A stretch of 64,000 nucleotides of DNA from Lacihabitans sp. CS3-21 (GTDB lineage Bacteria > Bacteroidota > Bacteroidia > Cytophagales > Spirosomataceae). Both the position numbers and the translations under genes were made by a program. The notes under the pieces are model-generated. The model saw only the letters and a program-made list of their open reading frames with translations. It made no database searches and was not told the origin of the DNA. Position 1 is the stretch's first letter. Every line of letters starts with the position of its first letter. The DNA is taken from the NCBI RefSeq assembly GCF_024343675.1, contig NZ_RJUD01000002.1, positions 124,001 through 188,000 on the forward strand, in the 5' to 3' direction. Below, piece after piece: positions 1 to 8,517 of this stretch.

Positions 1-75
1 CTGACAGATGAGGTGAAACAAAAATATAAATTAGGTAGATATTATCAGGACGACCGAATCAGACAAGACGACTAA
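1..75 (+). CDS. C-terminal end of an unidentified protein (partial)
   Basis: An open frame enters from the left edge and stops at TAA 73-75, three bases before the dedA start. Only 24 residues are visible; they are highly charged, ending in DDRIRQDD, and contain no recognisable motif. The close spacing suggests it is the upstream member of the dedA-aroE operon. The product cannot be identified from this tail. Confidence 0.5.
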   Translation: MTDEVKQKYKLGRYYQDDRIRQDD

Positions 76-78
76 CAT

Positions 79-726
79 ATGGAATTGATACATTTTTTGT
101 TGGAGTTTTTAAAAGATCCATTAACCACACTGGAGGGTTTCTTAGCCGAGTACGATAAGCTGACATACGCTTTGCTATTTTTGGTTATTTTTGTAGAAAC
201 TGGATTTATTGTAATGCCCTTATTACCAGGTGATTCTTTGCTTTTTGCTGTAGGTTTACTGGCTGCCACCACTGGACAGCTGGACATAGCGATAGTTATT
301 CCTTTATTGATTCTAGCGGCTCTTTTAGGAGACAATGTCAATTATTTTGTAGGAAGGCGATTCAGTGATTTTATAAAATCAAGAGACAAAATACTCTTTC
401 TAAAACGGGAATATATTACGCAAACAGAGGAGTTTTATGTAAAACATGGGCCGAAAGCAGTGATAATTGCAAGATTTATGCCTATTATTCGTACCATCGC
501 TCCTTTTGTAGCGGGTGCAGCCAGCATGAAATATTCGAGATATATTCTTTTTTGTGTGATAGGTGCTGTATTATGGGTAACGAGCATCACTATGGTTGGT
601 TATTTATTAGGCAACAATGTATGGGTGAAAGATAATTTCGAAAAAGTGGTTTTAGGAATTGTTTTCGTTTCAATTATGCCTATGCTTTGGGGGTTCATCA
701 AAGTTAAATTTCTCAACAAAGCATGA
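79..726 (+). CDS. DedA family (SNARE-associated/VTT domain) inner-membrane protein
   Basis: This 215-residue protein has the DedA family layout: an amphipathic N-terminus, a re-entrant segment with ETGFIVMPLLPGDSLLFAVG (about residues 41-60), a conserved basic/proline motif ARFMPIIRTIAPFVAGA (about 134-150) and C-terminal membrane helices. DedA proteins are inner-membrane proteins implicated in lipid scrambling/flipping and maintenance of the proton motive force. The length is normal for the family. The stop codon overlaps the aroE start by four bases (ATGA), so the two are probably co-translated. Confidence 0.9.
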   Translation: MELIHFLLEFLKDPLTTLEGFLAEYDKLTYALLFLVIFVETGFIVMPLLPGDSLLFAVGLLAATTGQLDIAIVIPLLILAALLGDNVNYFVGRRFSDFIKSRDKILFLKREYITQTEEFYVKHGPKAVIIARFMPIIRTIAPFVAGAASMKYSRYILFCVIGAVLWVTSITMVGYLLGNNVWVKDNFEKVVLGIVFVSIMPMLWGFIKVKFLNKA

Positions 727-1460
727 AAAATTTTGGCCTCGTAGGTTTTCCGCTTTCTCATTCTTTTTCTAAGAAATATTTTACAGAAAAATTTCAGAGT
801 TTAGGTATTTCAGACGATCATCAATATAATTTGTATGAAATCGAAGATATTGTTGAGCTAAAGAATATTGTTAAAAATACGGAGGGTTTGAAAGGTTTGA
901 ATGTCACTATTCCATACAAAGTTGCTGTCAAGCCTTTTTTGAATGAAATAGATTCAGCCGCAGAACGCATTGGGGCAGTGAATGTGATAAAGATTTTAGA
1001 CAATAAAAAACTAAAAGGCTACAATTCTGACTACTTCGGATTTCGTAAATCATTAGAAGAATTTCTTGGAAATGCTAAAGGTATAAAAGCTTTGGTATTG
1101 GGTAATGGAGGTGCTGCCAAAGCGGTTTGTGTGGTTTTGGAAGATATGGGAATCGAGTATAAATTGGTTTCAAGAAGAGCCTCTGACGATACCATCAATT
1201 ATAGAAAAGCCAATGAACTTTTAGCAGAATCTAAATTGATTATCAACTGCACACCACTGGGTACTTACCCAAATGTTACGAGTTTTCCAGATTTGGATTA
1301 TGAAAATATAGGAAATGGGCATTTCTGTTTTGATTTGGTTTACAATCCATCAGAAACGAAATTTCTCCAAAAATCTAAATCAAATGGAGCCAATACTATC
1401 AATGGCTATGATATGTTGGTGTATCAAGCAGAGAAATCTTGGGAGATTTGGAATTCGTGA
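723..1460 (+). CDS. aroE: Shikimate dehydrogenase
   Basis: The product reduces 3-dehydroshikimate to shikimate with NADPH in the cytosolic chorismate pathway. Visible motifs are FPLSHSFS for substrate binding near residue 9, the catalytic NVTIPYK loop near residue 60, a nucleotide-binding VLGNGGAAKAV near residue 125 and the C-terminal GYDMLVYQA. At 245 residues it is slightly shorter than the E. coli enzyme, as is usual in Bacteroidota. The ATG lies inside the dedA stop (ATGA), which fixes the start. No other aromatic-pathway gene is in the window. Confidence 0.95.
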   Translation: MKNFGLVGFPLSHSFSKKYFTEKFQSLGISDDHQYNLYEIEDIVELKNIVKNTEGLKGLNVTIPYKVAVKPFLNEIDSAAERIGAVNVIKILDNKKLKGYNSDYFGFRKSLEEFLGNAKGIKALVLGNGGAAKAVCVVLEDMGIEYKLVSRRASDDTINYRKANELLAESKLIINCTPLGTYPNVTSFPDLDYENIGNGHFCFDLVYNPSETKFLQKSKSNGANTINGYDMLVYQAEKSWEIWNS

Positions 1461-1515
1461 GTTGGTTATTGGTGGATTTGTTATTAGTCAATTGGTTACT
1501 ATTAACTGGCACTGA
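1457..1515 (+). repeat. Degenerate GTTATT/ATTGGTT simple-repeat stretch after aroE
   Basis: Immediately after the aroE stop the sequence is built of loose repeats of GTTATT, ATTGGTT and TTAGTC. Another GGTTATTGG occurs near 1575. Nothing in 1461-1684 looks coding. It resembles low-complexity spacer sequence rather than a defined element. Confidence 0.35.
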
Positions 1516-1684
1516 TCACAATGAAATTCAAATGATAGTCTGAATGAAATTGCAACGGAGAGGTCACGAAGTGGTTATTGGAGAGGGACCGGGATAGATT
1601 TTCTGCTAATTAGAGAAGTCGAGGTAGGTTTTTGGTGATTATTGTAAAGAAATTTAAAACTTCGTTATATAAAAAAATAGCAAA

Positions 1685-1987
1685 ATGAAATATACAAAAC
1701 ACGTTTTTGTTTGTACGAATGACAAAGAAGCTCCTAAGAAATGTTGTGGAAGCGAGCGAGGAATGGAGCTAGTGAATGCTTTTAAAGAAGGATTGAAATC
1801 GAAAGGGTTAGATATTGAAATTAGAGCTCAAAGAGCGGGCTGTTTGGATACTTGTGGAAAGGGCCCTTCGGTGGTGGTATATCCTGAGGGAGTTTTTTAT
1901 GGCTTTGTAACGCCCGAAGATGTAAATGAGATTATTGAGAAGCACTTGGTGGGCAATGAGCCTGTGGAGCGATTGGTGATTGCCTAA
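1685..1987 (+). CDS. (2Fe-2S) thioredoxin-like ferredoxin domain protein
   Basis: This 100-residue protein fits the thioredoxin-fold [2Fe-2S] ferredoxin family (the stand-alone form of the NuoE-type fold). Likely cluster ligands are Cys10, one of Cys20/Cys21, Cys53 and Cys57, in the contexts VFVCTN, KKCCGSERG and AGCLDTCGKG, followed by the family's VVVYPEGVFYG strand. It is probably a soluble electron carrier; its partner is not evident from the neighbours. It is a single gene with about 220 bases of non-coding sequence upstream. Confidence 0.85.
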   Translation: MKYTKHVFVCTNDKEAPKKCCGSERGMELVNAFKEGLKSKGLDIEIRAQRAGCLDTCGKGPSVVVYPEGVFYGFVTPEDVNEIIEKHLVGNEPVERLVIA

Positions 1988-2062
1988 TTTCAAAGAAATT
2001 ATTTTGGTGCCTGATTTTTCTATTCTATTTTGCAAAATATTAAAAATGCAAAATATAATATT

Positions 2063-2752
2063 TTGAAAATCAGGCATTTGTTTTTTGACCTCGACCATAC
2101 ACTTTGGGATTTTGAGAAAAATTCAGAAATATGTATTCGCCAAATCTACGAACAGCATAAGGGCATTTTTCCTGATAATGTTGATTTTGATTTTTTCTTT
2201 CAAAAATTCTCAACTATAAATTCCGCTATGTGGAATCAGCTAGATTTGAGTCTGATTACACATGATTATCTCCGAACTTTCAGATTTCAGAAAGTCCTTC
2301 AGGCAATAGAAATTGAAATAGACGAGCGTTTTTCTTTAGAACTCAATCAAGTACTATTGGATCTTTTGCCACATCAGCATCATCTAATGGACGACGCATT
2401 TGATACTTTAGAGGTTTTGGCCGCAAGAGATTATAAAATGCACATCATCAGCAACGGCTATCAGGATATCCAGATAAAGAAAATGAAAAGCGGAGGTATT
2501 TATCATTTTTTCGACCAAATCATCACCAACGATATTGCAGGTGCCAGAAAACCCGAAAAGGCGATTTTTGATTTTGCTCTTGATAGAGCTAATGCAGATA
2601 TAGAGAACAGTATAATGATTGGCGACAATCTGATAGCAGATATTGAAGGAGCTAGAAATGCCGGTTTACGCACCATCTATTTCAATCCCGAACTCGGAGG
2701 AAATGACTCAGAAAATATTTCGGAGTTGAAGTATTTGTTAGAAATACTTTAG
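2063..2752 (+). CDS. yjjG: YjjG-family noncanonical pyrimidine nucleotidase (HAD superfamily)
   Basis: A HAD phosphatase of 229 residues. Motif I is FFDLDHTLWDF with the nucleophile Asp, motif II is HIISNGY, the motif III lysine is in ARKPEKAIFD, and motif IV is MIGDNLIADIEGA. YjjG enzymes dephosphorylate pyrimidine nucleoside 5'-monophosphates, including noncanonical ones. The open frame extends to a TTG at 2030, but that adds a low-complexity N-terminus. The TTG at 2063 gives the family-typical start MKIRHLFFDLDHT and is preferred; the ATG at 2046 is out of frame. It converges with the following minus-strand gene with only seven bases between them. Confidence 0.88.
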   Translation: MKIRHLFFDLDHTLWDFEKNSEICIRQIYEQHKGIFPDNVDFDFFFQKFSTINSAMWNQLDLSLITHDYLRTFRFQKVLQAIEIEIDERFSLELNQVLLDLLPHQHHLMDDAFDTLEVLAARDYKMHIISNGYQDIQIKKMKSGGIYHFFDQIITNDIAGARKPEKAIFDFALDRANADIENSIMIGDNLIADIEGARNAGLRTIYFNPELGGNDSENISELKYLLEIL

Positions 2753-2759
2753 GATTCTC

Positions 2760-3455
2760 TTATTCAATAGAAAAGCTCAATTCTACTTTCCCGTTCGACT
2801 TTATTTTGTCAATATGTCCCATAGTATTCTTGTCTTTACTCAAAAAATGGGCGTGAATAAAACTATCTTTGTGGGTGTAGATTCCCTGATGTTTTTGAGA
2901 ATAGAAAACTAGAATTTCACCTTCGATTTGCTCAAAATCATAATCGGCTTGTTTTTTATTTGCTTGATATCCAGGAATGTCCATTGAGCGGGGCATCACA
3001 ATATGCGTAGTGAGTTGGTCAAATTTGCCTTTTATTTTTATCACCAAAGGGGCATCTGTTTTATAAGCCTTTACTTTTACAATATTTTCAATGGCTTTTT
3101 GCAGGTCGTTTAAGTTTCGGCAGTTCAGATTAACCTTATACTTTTTCCACTTAGAAACATTGGCATATACAAAAAAAGGGGCTTCAATATTCCAGTTTTT
3201 AGAAACAACTCCTATACCATCAGCATTTACTTCACTGAAATACGGCACGCCATCCCATACACTAATTTCACCTTGCATTTTGCCATAAGGTCCCATACCG
3301 AAAAGATGCCTTTTGTTGGTGATGGTATCTAATCTAATATGAGGAGCAAAGTTTTCTTTGCTCATATCGGTCATTGAACCTGTGTTTTTTACAGTTTGAG
3401 CGAAGGCAACAAAAGGAAGAAGGAAAATTAAAAAGTAGGAGAAAGTGTTTTTCAT
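2760..3455 (-). CDS. Exported acetolactate decarboxylase family protein
   Basis: The 231-residue product begins with a clear signal peptide (about residues 1-20, ending FVAFAQ) and matches the alpha-acetolactate decarboxylase fold. The zinc ligands appear preserved as H201-x-H203 and H214 in HAHFLSKDKNTMGHID. The family converts acetolactate to acetoin; classic BudA/AlsD enzymes of fermenters are cytosolic or secreted. No acetolactate synthase is nearby, so acetoin formation is only an inference from the family. The start is taken at ATG 3455, just downstream of the dinB-like stop at 3460, because a longer in-frame extension would place residues before the signal peptide. Confidence 0.75.
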   Translation of the reverse strand: MKNTFSYFLIFLLPFVAFAQTVKNTGSMTDMSKENFAPHIRLDTITNKRHLFGMGPYGKMQGEISVWDGVPYFSEVNADGIGVVSKNWNIEAPFFVYANVSKWKKYKVNLNCRNLNDLQKAIENIVKVKAYKTDAPLVIKIKGKFDQLTTHIVMPRSMDIPGYQANKKQADYDFEQIEGEILVFYSQKHQGIYTHKDSFIHAHFLSKDKNTMGHIDKIKSNGKVELSFSIE

Positions 3456-3459
3456 AATT

Positions 3460-3915
3460 CTATATTGTTCCGTATTTATTGATAATTGACATTTGACCAG
3501 CATGATAAGCGGTATGTGAAACTATTCTTCCGAAAGCCTCTGCTTTGGTTTTTGTTCCAAATTCTTTGGTACTTATTTCTGTGTTCCAATCTTCATCGGT
3601 TTGTTTTTCGACAATATTTTTCAATGTTTCAAACGAATATTTTACATAGTCTTGTAGTTCTTGGAGATTTGTCCATTCTCCAGAATCATATTTATCAATC
3701 ACAGTTTTGGCAGTAACTTTTACATAAGTTGCACCAAATACGTTCTTTGCAAAAAGTAACTCTACATCACCAATGTGCCTGATTAGGAAACCAATCGAGT
3801 TTACTGAAGGGGCGAGTTTTTTTTGTAAATCATCTCTTTGAATAACCAATAATTGATTTGAAAATCTACTCCTCGCCTCTTCCCAAAGTGTCAAAAGTGT
3901 TTCTGTTTTTGTCAT
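3460..3915 (-). CDS. DinB family protein
   Basis: A 151-residue four-helix-bundle protein of the DinB/YfiT superfamily. The three expected metal-ligand histidines are visible: His in IRHIGDVE (about residue 47) and the pair in SHTAYHAGQ (about 134 and 138). Members are metal-dependent, some acting as thiol transferases; the substrate here cannot be told. It lies four bases upstream of the exported acetolactate decarboxylase homologue and is probably co-transcribed with it. Confidence 0.82.
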   Translation of the reverse strand: MTKTETLLTLWEEARSRFSNQLLVIQRDDLQKKLAPSVNSIGFLIRHIGDVELLFAKNVFGATYVKVTAKTVIDKYDSGEWTNLQELQDYVKYSFETLKNIVEKQTDEDWNTEISTKEFGTKTKAEAFGRIVSHTAYHAGQMSIINKYGTI

Positions 3916-3942
3916 TGTATTTGAAAATTACCCTTCTTTTTA

Positions 3943-3974
3943 TTTGTATATTGCAATATTACGATATAATTTTG
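3943..3974 (+). promoter_or_regulatory. Bacteroidota-type promoter of the arsenic operon
   Basis: A TTTG at 3943-3946 and a TAATTTTG (TAnnTTTG) at 3967-3974 are separated by 20 bases, matching the known -33/-7 consensus and spacing of the Bacteroides primary sigma factor. It sits 80-115 bases upstream of the first arsenic gene and on its strand. This is read directly from the sequence; the transcription start has not been measured. Confidence 0.6.
3948..3959. promoter_or_regulatory. Candidate ArsR operator palindrome
   Basis: A perfect 12-base palindrome, ATATTGCAATAT, lies between the -33 and -7 elements of the ars promoter and is followed by a related half-site ACGATATA. AT-rich palindromes of this kind are typical ArsR/SmtB sites, and an ArsR gene is the second gene of the operon. 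Binding there would block the polymerase, giving autoregulated derepression by arsenite. The regulator assignment is inference. Confidence 0.5.
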
Positions 3975-4089
3975 TTGTCTCAAAGAATTCACTCTCTAAA
4001 TTTTAAGATAGTTAATAATGTGAAGTCTTGATAATTTCAAACAAAATATAATTATGTCTTTTATTTTAAATATTTTAATTCTCTTTTTT

Positions 4090-4737
4090 ATGCGGAACTC
4101 AGAACAGCAAGCAAATACAATCGATGAAAAAATACTTTTATATGTAAAATCTAATACTTTGGATTTCAGTGGAATAAGTGCCGAAAGAAAAGCGGATTTA
4201 GATAAGATTGCGGATTATGTTTCAATGAAAATCAAAGGAAATGAAACCGCCGAATTGGTATATATCTGTACGCACAATTCACGTAGGAGTCATTTTGGGC
4301 AAATTTGGGGTGCTACGGCTGCGGCATTTTATGGAATATCGAATGTGAAGACATTTTCGGGTGGTACTGAAGCGACGGCTTGTAACGAAAGATCAGTGGC
4401 AGCTTTGAAAAGAGTTGGTTTTATTATAGAAAAAACAACCGAAACTTCCAATCCAATCTATCATATTCAATATGTTTTGGATGGACCTAAACAAGTGGCT
4501 TTTTCAAAAAAGTATGATGATGAGGCAAATCCAAAAAAAGGTTTTTGTGCAATTATGACTTGCTCGAGTGCCGACGAAGCCTGTCCGGTAGTATTTGGAG
4601 CTGCTAAAAGAGTTTCCACACCTTACCAAGACCCGAAGGCATTTGACGGCACTCTAGACGAAGCCAAAATGTACGATGAAAGATGCAATCAGATAGCCAC
4701 GGAGACCTTTTACGTGTTTTCTAAAGTTAAAAAATAA
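4090..4737 (+). CDS. Low-molecular-weight phosphatase-like arsenate reductase
   Basis: The protein carries the CX5R phosphate-binding loop ICTHNSRRSHFGQ (Cys60 to Arg66 counted from ATG 4090) of LMW tyrosine phosphatases and thioredoxin-linked arsenate reductases. It would reduce arsenate to arsenite for export by the Acr3 pump encoded three genes downstream. At 215 residues it is longer than classic ArsC because of an N-terminal helical extension; this form is common in Bacteroidota. The start could also be ATG 4054, which adds 12 hydrophobic residues; 4090 is preferred. Its stop overlaps the arsR ATG by one base. A pure tyrosine phosphatase role is less likely in this context. Confidence 0.83.
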   Translation: MRNSEQQANTIDEKILLYVKSNTLDFSGISAERKADLDKIADYVSMKIKGNETAELVYICTHNSRRSHFGQIWGATAAAFYGISNVKTFSGGTEATACNERSVAALKRVGFIIEKTTETSNPIYHIQYVLDGPKQVAFSKKYDDEANPKKGFCAIMTCSSADEACPVVFGAAKRVSTPYQDPKAFDGTLDEAKMYDERCNQIATETFYVFSKVKK

Positions 4738-5069
4738 TGGGAATCACCAAAACCGAGTTTTTTACACAAAAACAAAATGATACGGCTTTGCTCATGAAAG
4801 CGTTGGGCCACCCTGCGAGAATTGCTATAATTGAATATTTAATGTCAGTTGATGCTTGTATTTGCGGGGATATTGTAAACGAACTAGCTCTCGCTCAGCC
4901 AACAGTGTCTCAACATTTAAAAGAATTGAAAAACGCAGGTTTAATAAAAGGGAATATTTCTGGTAATGCCATTTGTTACTGCATAGACGATACTGCCATA
5001 AATACGCTTCGAGGGTATTTTTTGGAAATATCCGATAATTTAGAAAAAAAGAAAAACATGTGTTGTTAA
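4737..5069 (+). CDS. arsR: ArsR/SmtB family metalloregulator
   Basis: A 110-residue winged-helix repressor. The recognition region reads LAQPTVSQHLKELKNAGLI, with Cys41 and Cys43 (ACICGD) at the position of the arsenic-sensing cysteines of ArsR type I, and a terminal Cys-Cys pair. It is expected to bind the operon promoter and release on As(III). It starts on the last base of the preceding stop codon (TAATG), so it is translationally coupled to the reductase. The likely operator is the palindrome at 3948-3959. Confidence 0.9.
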   Translation: MGITKTEFFTQKQNDTALLMKALGHPARIAIIEYLMSVDACICGDIVNELALAQPTVSQHLKELKNAGLIKGNISGNAICYCIDDTAINTLRGYFLEISDNLEKKKNMCC

Positions 5070-5088
5070 AAAATAAATATTTAAAAAA

Positions 5089-5562
5089 ATGAAACTTTCT
5101 GGCATAAATAAACTACTAACGACAGTAGAATCGGTAGATTTTAAATTGCAAAATGGTGAAATGGTGCCTGAACATTTCCATGTGACTGAAGTGGGCCTTA
5201 TTACCAAACATTTTATAGATTGCGGAGGTACGGAAAGAATTGAAAAAGTGGCGAATTTCCAACTTTGGAATGCCAACGACTACGAACACCGACTGAAACC
5301 ACAAAAATTATTGAATATAATCGAACTTTCAGAGCGTAAACTGGGTATGGGTGATTTGGAGGTAGAAGTTGAATATCAGTCAGATACAATCGGGAAGTAT
5401 GGTTTGGATTTCGACGGCAAAATATTTGTACTTACCAACAAAAAGACTGCTTGTTTGGCTTCTGATTCGTGTGGAATTCCACCAGAAAAACTAAAAATGA
5501 AACTTTCAGATTTGCAACCAACTGAACAATCTTGCTGTACTCCAGGTAGTGCTTGTTGTTAA
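5089..5562 (+). CDS. DUF6428 family protein with cysteine-rich tail
   Basis: A 157-residue protein of the DUF6428 family, often seen within ars operons of Bacteroidota; its biochemical role is not established. The first 125 residues resemble a small alpha/beta domain with VPEHFHVTEVG. The last 35 residues contain six cysteines, including two Cys-Cys pairs (SCCTPGSACC at the very end), a plausible thiol site for arsenite or another soft metal. It lies 20 bases after arsR and 22 before the pump. A role as arsenite chaperone or buffer is inference. Confidence 0.75.
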   Translation: MKLSGINKLLTTVESVDFKLQNGEMVPEHFHVTEVGLITKHFIDCGGTERIEKVANFQLWNANDYEHRLKPQKLLNIIELSERKLGMGDLEVEVEYQSDTIGKYGLDFDGKIFVLTNKKTACLASDSCGIPPEKLKMKLSDLQPTEQSCCTPGSACC

Positions 5563-5583
5563 TTAAAAATAAAAATACCATCT

Positions 5584-6657
5584 ATGTCTGCAAATAATTG
5601 TGCTCCGGTGGTGGAGCGAAAAAAACTTGGTTTTTTAGATAGATTTCTGACGCTTTGGATATTTTTGGCCATGGTTGTTGGGGTTGCTATCGGGAATTTA
5701 TTTCCACAATCTTCAAATTTTATCAACACCTTTTCTTCAGGAACTACGAATATTCCGTTAGCCATTGGTTTGATATTGATGATGTATCCGCCACTGGCCA
5801 AAGTTAAATATGAACAAATGGGCGAGGTCTTTAAAAACACGAAAGTTTTAGGTGCTTCCCTGTTTCTAAACTGGATTGTTGGACCAATTTTTATGTTTCT
5901 TTTGGCCATTACTTTCTTGCAAAATTATCCTGAATACATGGTGGGCTTGATACTCATTGGTATAGCTCGGTGCATTGCCATGGTGGTGGTTTGGAACGAT
6001 TTGGCTGACGGAAATAGAGAATATTCAGCTGGTTTGATAGCCTTAAATAGTATTTTTCAGGTACTTCTATATAGCGTTTATGCATATTTTTTCATTACGG
6101 TTTTGCCGCCTTATTTTGGTTTTAAAGGCTTAGAAATTGATATCAGCATTGCTCAAATCGCTGAAAGTGTGGGTATTTACCTTGGTATTCCATTTCTGTT
6201 GGGCATTCTGAGCAGATACTCGCTTATCAAACTCAAAGGCGAAATGTGGTTTAATACCAAATTTGTACCTATTATTTCTCCAATTACGTTGATTGCTCTT
6301 CTTTTTACTATTCTGATCATGTTTAGCCTCAAAGGCGAACTCATCGTTCATATTCCGTTGGATGTTTTTAGGATTGCAGTTCCTTTAGTTATCTACTTTT
6401 CGGTGATGTTTGTGATAAGTTTCTTTATCGGAAAATACTTTGGAGCTGATTATTCGAAAAGCACTTCTATTGCTTTTACGGCCACAGGAAACAATTTTGA
6501 ATTGGCCATTGCGGTAGCCATAGGCGTTTTTGGCATCAACAGCGGCCAAGCTTTTGCGGGTGTCATTGGTCCATTGGTTGAAGTTCCTGCACTGATAGCC
6601 CTGGTAAATTTGGCATTTTGGTTTAGGAAGCGGTATTTTTCTAATGATTTTTTTTAA
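5584..6657 (+). CDS. ACR3 family arsenite efflux transporter
   Basis: A 357-residue inner-membrane protein with ten predicted hydrophobic segments. It has the family signature [18 protein letters not shown] near residue 130, whose Cys is needed for As(III) transport in studied Acr3 pumps, and the second conserved [20 protein letters not shown] near residue 300. It exports arsenite made by the upstream reductase. It is the last gene of the four-gene ars operon and converges with the LytTR regulator gene across about 100 bases. Confidence 0.93.
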   Translation: MSANNCAPVVERKKLGFLDRFLTLWIFLAMVVGVAIGNLFPQSSNFINTFSSGTTNIPLAIGLILMMYPPLAKVKYEQMGEVFKNTKVLGASLFLNWIVGPIFMFLLAITFLQNYPEYMVGLILIGIARCIAMVVVWNDLADGNREYSAGLIALNSIFQVLLYSVYAYFFITVLPPYFGFKGLEIDISIAQIAESVGIYLGIPFLLGILSRYSLIKLKGEMWFNTKFVPIISPITLIALLFTILIMFSLKGELIVHIPLDVFRIAVPLVIYFSVMFVISFFIGKYFGADYSKSTSIAFTATGNNFELAIAVAIGVFGINSGQAFAGVIGPLVEVPALIALVNLAFWFRKRYFSNDFF

Positions 6658-6756
6658 CTCTTTGTAAATCCTTTTTTAAAAAAACACAGATTTTGGATTT
6701 GTCAGGTCAGTCAATAATTTCTAAAGTAAGTGAGTTCCTAATAAATTCTTTTCTAT

Positions 6757-7512
6757 CTATCCTTCCAACCAAACCTTAAAATCATTAACCCGATCTCGAC
6801 TGACTATATTTGCCTCGCCTTTTAACAAATTGGAAGTGATAGATAAGCGACCATTAAAGTAGGTACTGACTTTTTCAATGGCTTTTATGTGAAGGATTAT
6901 TTTTCTGTTTATTCGAAAAAAATCTTTGGGCGAAACGATACGCTCGATTTGGTCTAGCGTATAATCAATGGCATAACGGCTGCCTCTGTTGGTTACTAAA
7001 AAAGACAAGCTTTCTTGGGTCTCAAAATGATGGATATCTTCGGTTTGAATGGTATCAATCGTTTGCCCTGATTTGACCAAAAAACGACTTTTATATGGTT
7101 TGTTGAGTTGCTGGTAGGCAGTTGTAATATTTTCAATGAGTTGTTTATTGTTGGTTTGTTGCTGTTTTTTGTATTTTTCAAGTGCAAATTTTAAATCTTG
7201 TATTGAAATAGGCTTTAAAAGATAATCTATGCTATTTTGCTTAAAGGCCTGAATGGCATAATTGTCATAAGCTGTTGTGAATATGATGGGAATGTCGGGT
7301 TGAACATAATTAAATATCTCAAAACTATTTCCATCAGCCAAGTGAATATCCAGAAAAAGCAAATCTGCATCAAGTCCTTTCTTAAATGCATCCGTGGTAG
7401 ACTTCACAGCATCGAAATATTGAACTACCTGAATATTTTTGTCTATTCGTTGTAACAACAAACTCAAATGTTCTGCAGATAGTTTTTCGTCTTCTACAAT
7501 TACTACTTTCAT
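6757..7512 (-). CDS. LytTR family response regulator
   Basis: 251 residues: an N-terminal receiver domain (acidic pair in VIVEDEK, phospho-acceptor Asp55 in FLDIHLADG, conserved Lys in LLKPISIQD) and a C-terminal LytTR DNA-binding domain from about residue 150 (HFETQESLSFLV, FFRINRKIILH). It would be phosphorylated by the histidine kinase whose gene overlaps its start by four bases. It is the last gene of the YHYH/SCO operon, so its target may be that operon or other envelope genes. The target is not shown by sequence. Confidence 0.9.
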   Translation of the reverse strand: MKVVIVEDEKLSAEHLSLLLQRIDKNIQVVQYFDAVKSTTDAFKKGLDADLLFLDIHLADGNSFEIFNYVQPDIPIIFTTAYDNYAIQAFKQNSIDYLLKPISIQDLKFALEKYKKQQQTNNKQLIENITTAYQQLNKPYKSRFLVKSGQTIDTIQTEDIHHFETQESLSFLVTNRGSRYAIDYTLDQIERIVSPKDFFRINRKIILHIKAIEKVSTYFNGRLSITSNLLKGEANIVSRDRVNDFKVWLEG

Positions 7513-8516
7513 TTTTTTGCAATTAATGGCAAGCTTACCGTAAAAACACTTTCATTATGAATAATTTCTATTTTTTCATCGGTGAAAAATTGGTACCGAG
7601 TTTTCATGTTTTCTAATCCAGTCTGCGAACTTTCAGACTTATCGCTACGGGGTTGAATTGGATTGCTTACAATTAAGCGATTATTTTTGGCAATAATAGA
7701 TACGTTTAAAGGCTTTGCTTGTGAGGTTTCGTTGTGTTGTATGGTGTTTTCTACCAACATTTGAAGGCACATGGGCGGTAAAAAGCAAATCAGACTTTCC
7801 TCAATCTGAATATTAAAGATAATATTTTCTCCGAAACGTATTTTTAGTAAATAAATGTAATGCTCCAAAAAGTCCAACTCTTCTTGTAAACTCACTAACT
7901 CCGCATTTTTATTATCTAAAACATAGCGATAAACTTTCGATAATTCATTGATAAAATCTACCGCTTTATCTTGGTTTTGGTACACCAACGAACTCAAAAC
8001 ACTGAGATTATTAAATAAAAAATGGGGATTGAGTTGGTTTTTTAGATTTTGCAATTGAGCATTGGCACTTTCAGTTTTGTGCTTTTCTACTTCCAATAAA
8101 CTTTGTTTCCAAGCCTTTAAAAACTGACCAGAAATGTAAATTACCAAGCTCAAAAAGGTAATTATTATGGCTGGAACAAACATTTGTCTGATCGCTCGAT
8201 TGAATAATCTTATTTCGTTGAATTTGGTAAAATGCATCAAATTCATCAATATAAATAGGGTTATGGCACTAAATATAAGACTCAGAAAAAATTGGATAAC
8301 TATTCTTTGAGTGGGATTAGACAACCAACTGTATTTTTTTTCTAATTGTTTATCTATGTAAAGATTACCTTCCCAAAGTATAAATACTATGAAAGGAATA
8401 ACAAGCAAGTCTGGTTCTAGAAAATCGGGTAACCTAAAAAATAGTAATTTGAAAGCAATCGCTGCCAAGATAGATATTCCGATTTTTTTTAGGACATGAC
8501 TTAAATTGTTTTTCAC
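7509..8516 (-). CDS. LytS-like sensor histidine kinase (His_kinase domain)
   Basis: 335 residues. Four hydrophobic segments (about 12-30, 36-52, 72-95 and 112-132) anchor it in the inner membrane. A coiled-coil linker follows, then the His_kinase dimerisation box QLNPHFLFNNLSVLSSL with phospho-acceptor His165 and a HATPase with MLVENTIQHN. There is no extracytoplasmic sensor domain of note, so the signal is probably sensed in the membrane or through a partner. It starts one base after the SCO gene ends and overlaps the response regulator gene by four bases. Confidence 0.88.
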   Translation of the reverse strand: MKNNLSHVLKKIGISILAAIAFKLLFFRLPDFLEPDLLVIPFIVFILWEGNLYIDKQLEKKYSWLSNPTQRIVIQFFLSLIFSAITLFILMNLMHFTKFNEIRLFNRAIRQMFVPAIIITFLSLVIYISGQFLKAWKQSLLEVEKHKTESANAQLQNLKNQLNPHFLFNNLSVLSSLVYQNQDKAVDFINELSKVYRYVLDNKNAELVSLQEELDFLEHYIYLLKIRFGENIIFNIQIEESLICFLPPMCLQMLVENTIQHNETSQAKPLNVSIIAKNNRLIVSNPIQPRSDKSESSQTGLENMKTRYQFFTDEKIEIIHNESVFTVSLPLIAKK

Positions 8517-8517
8517 G

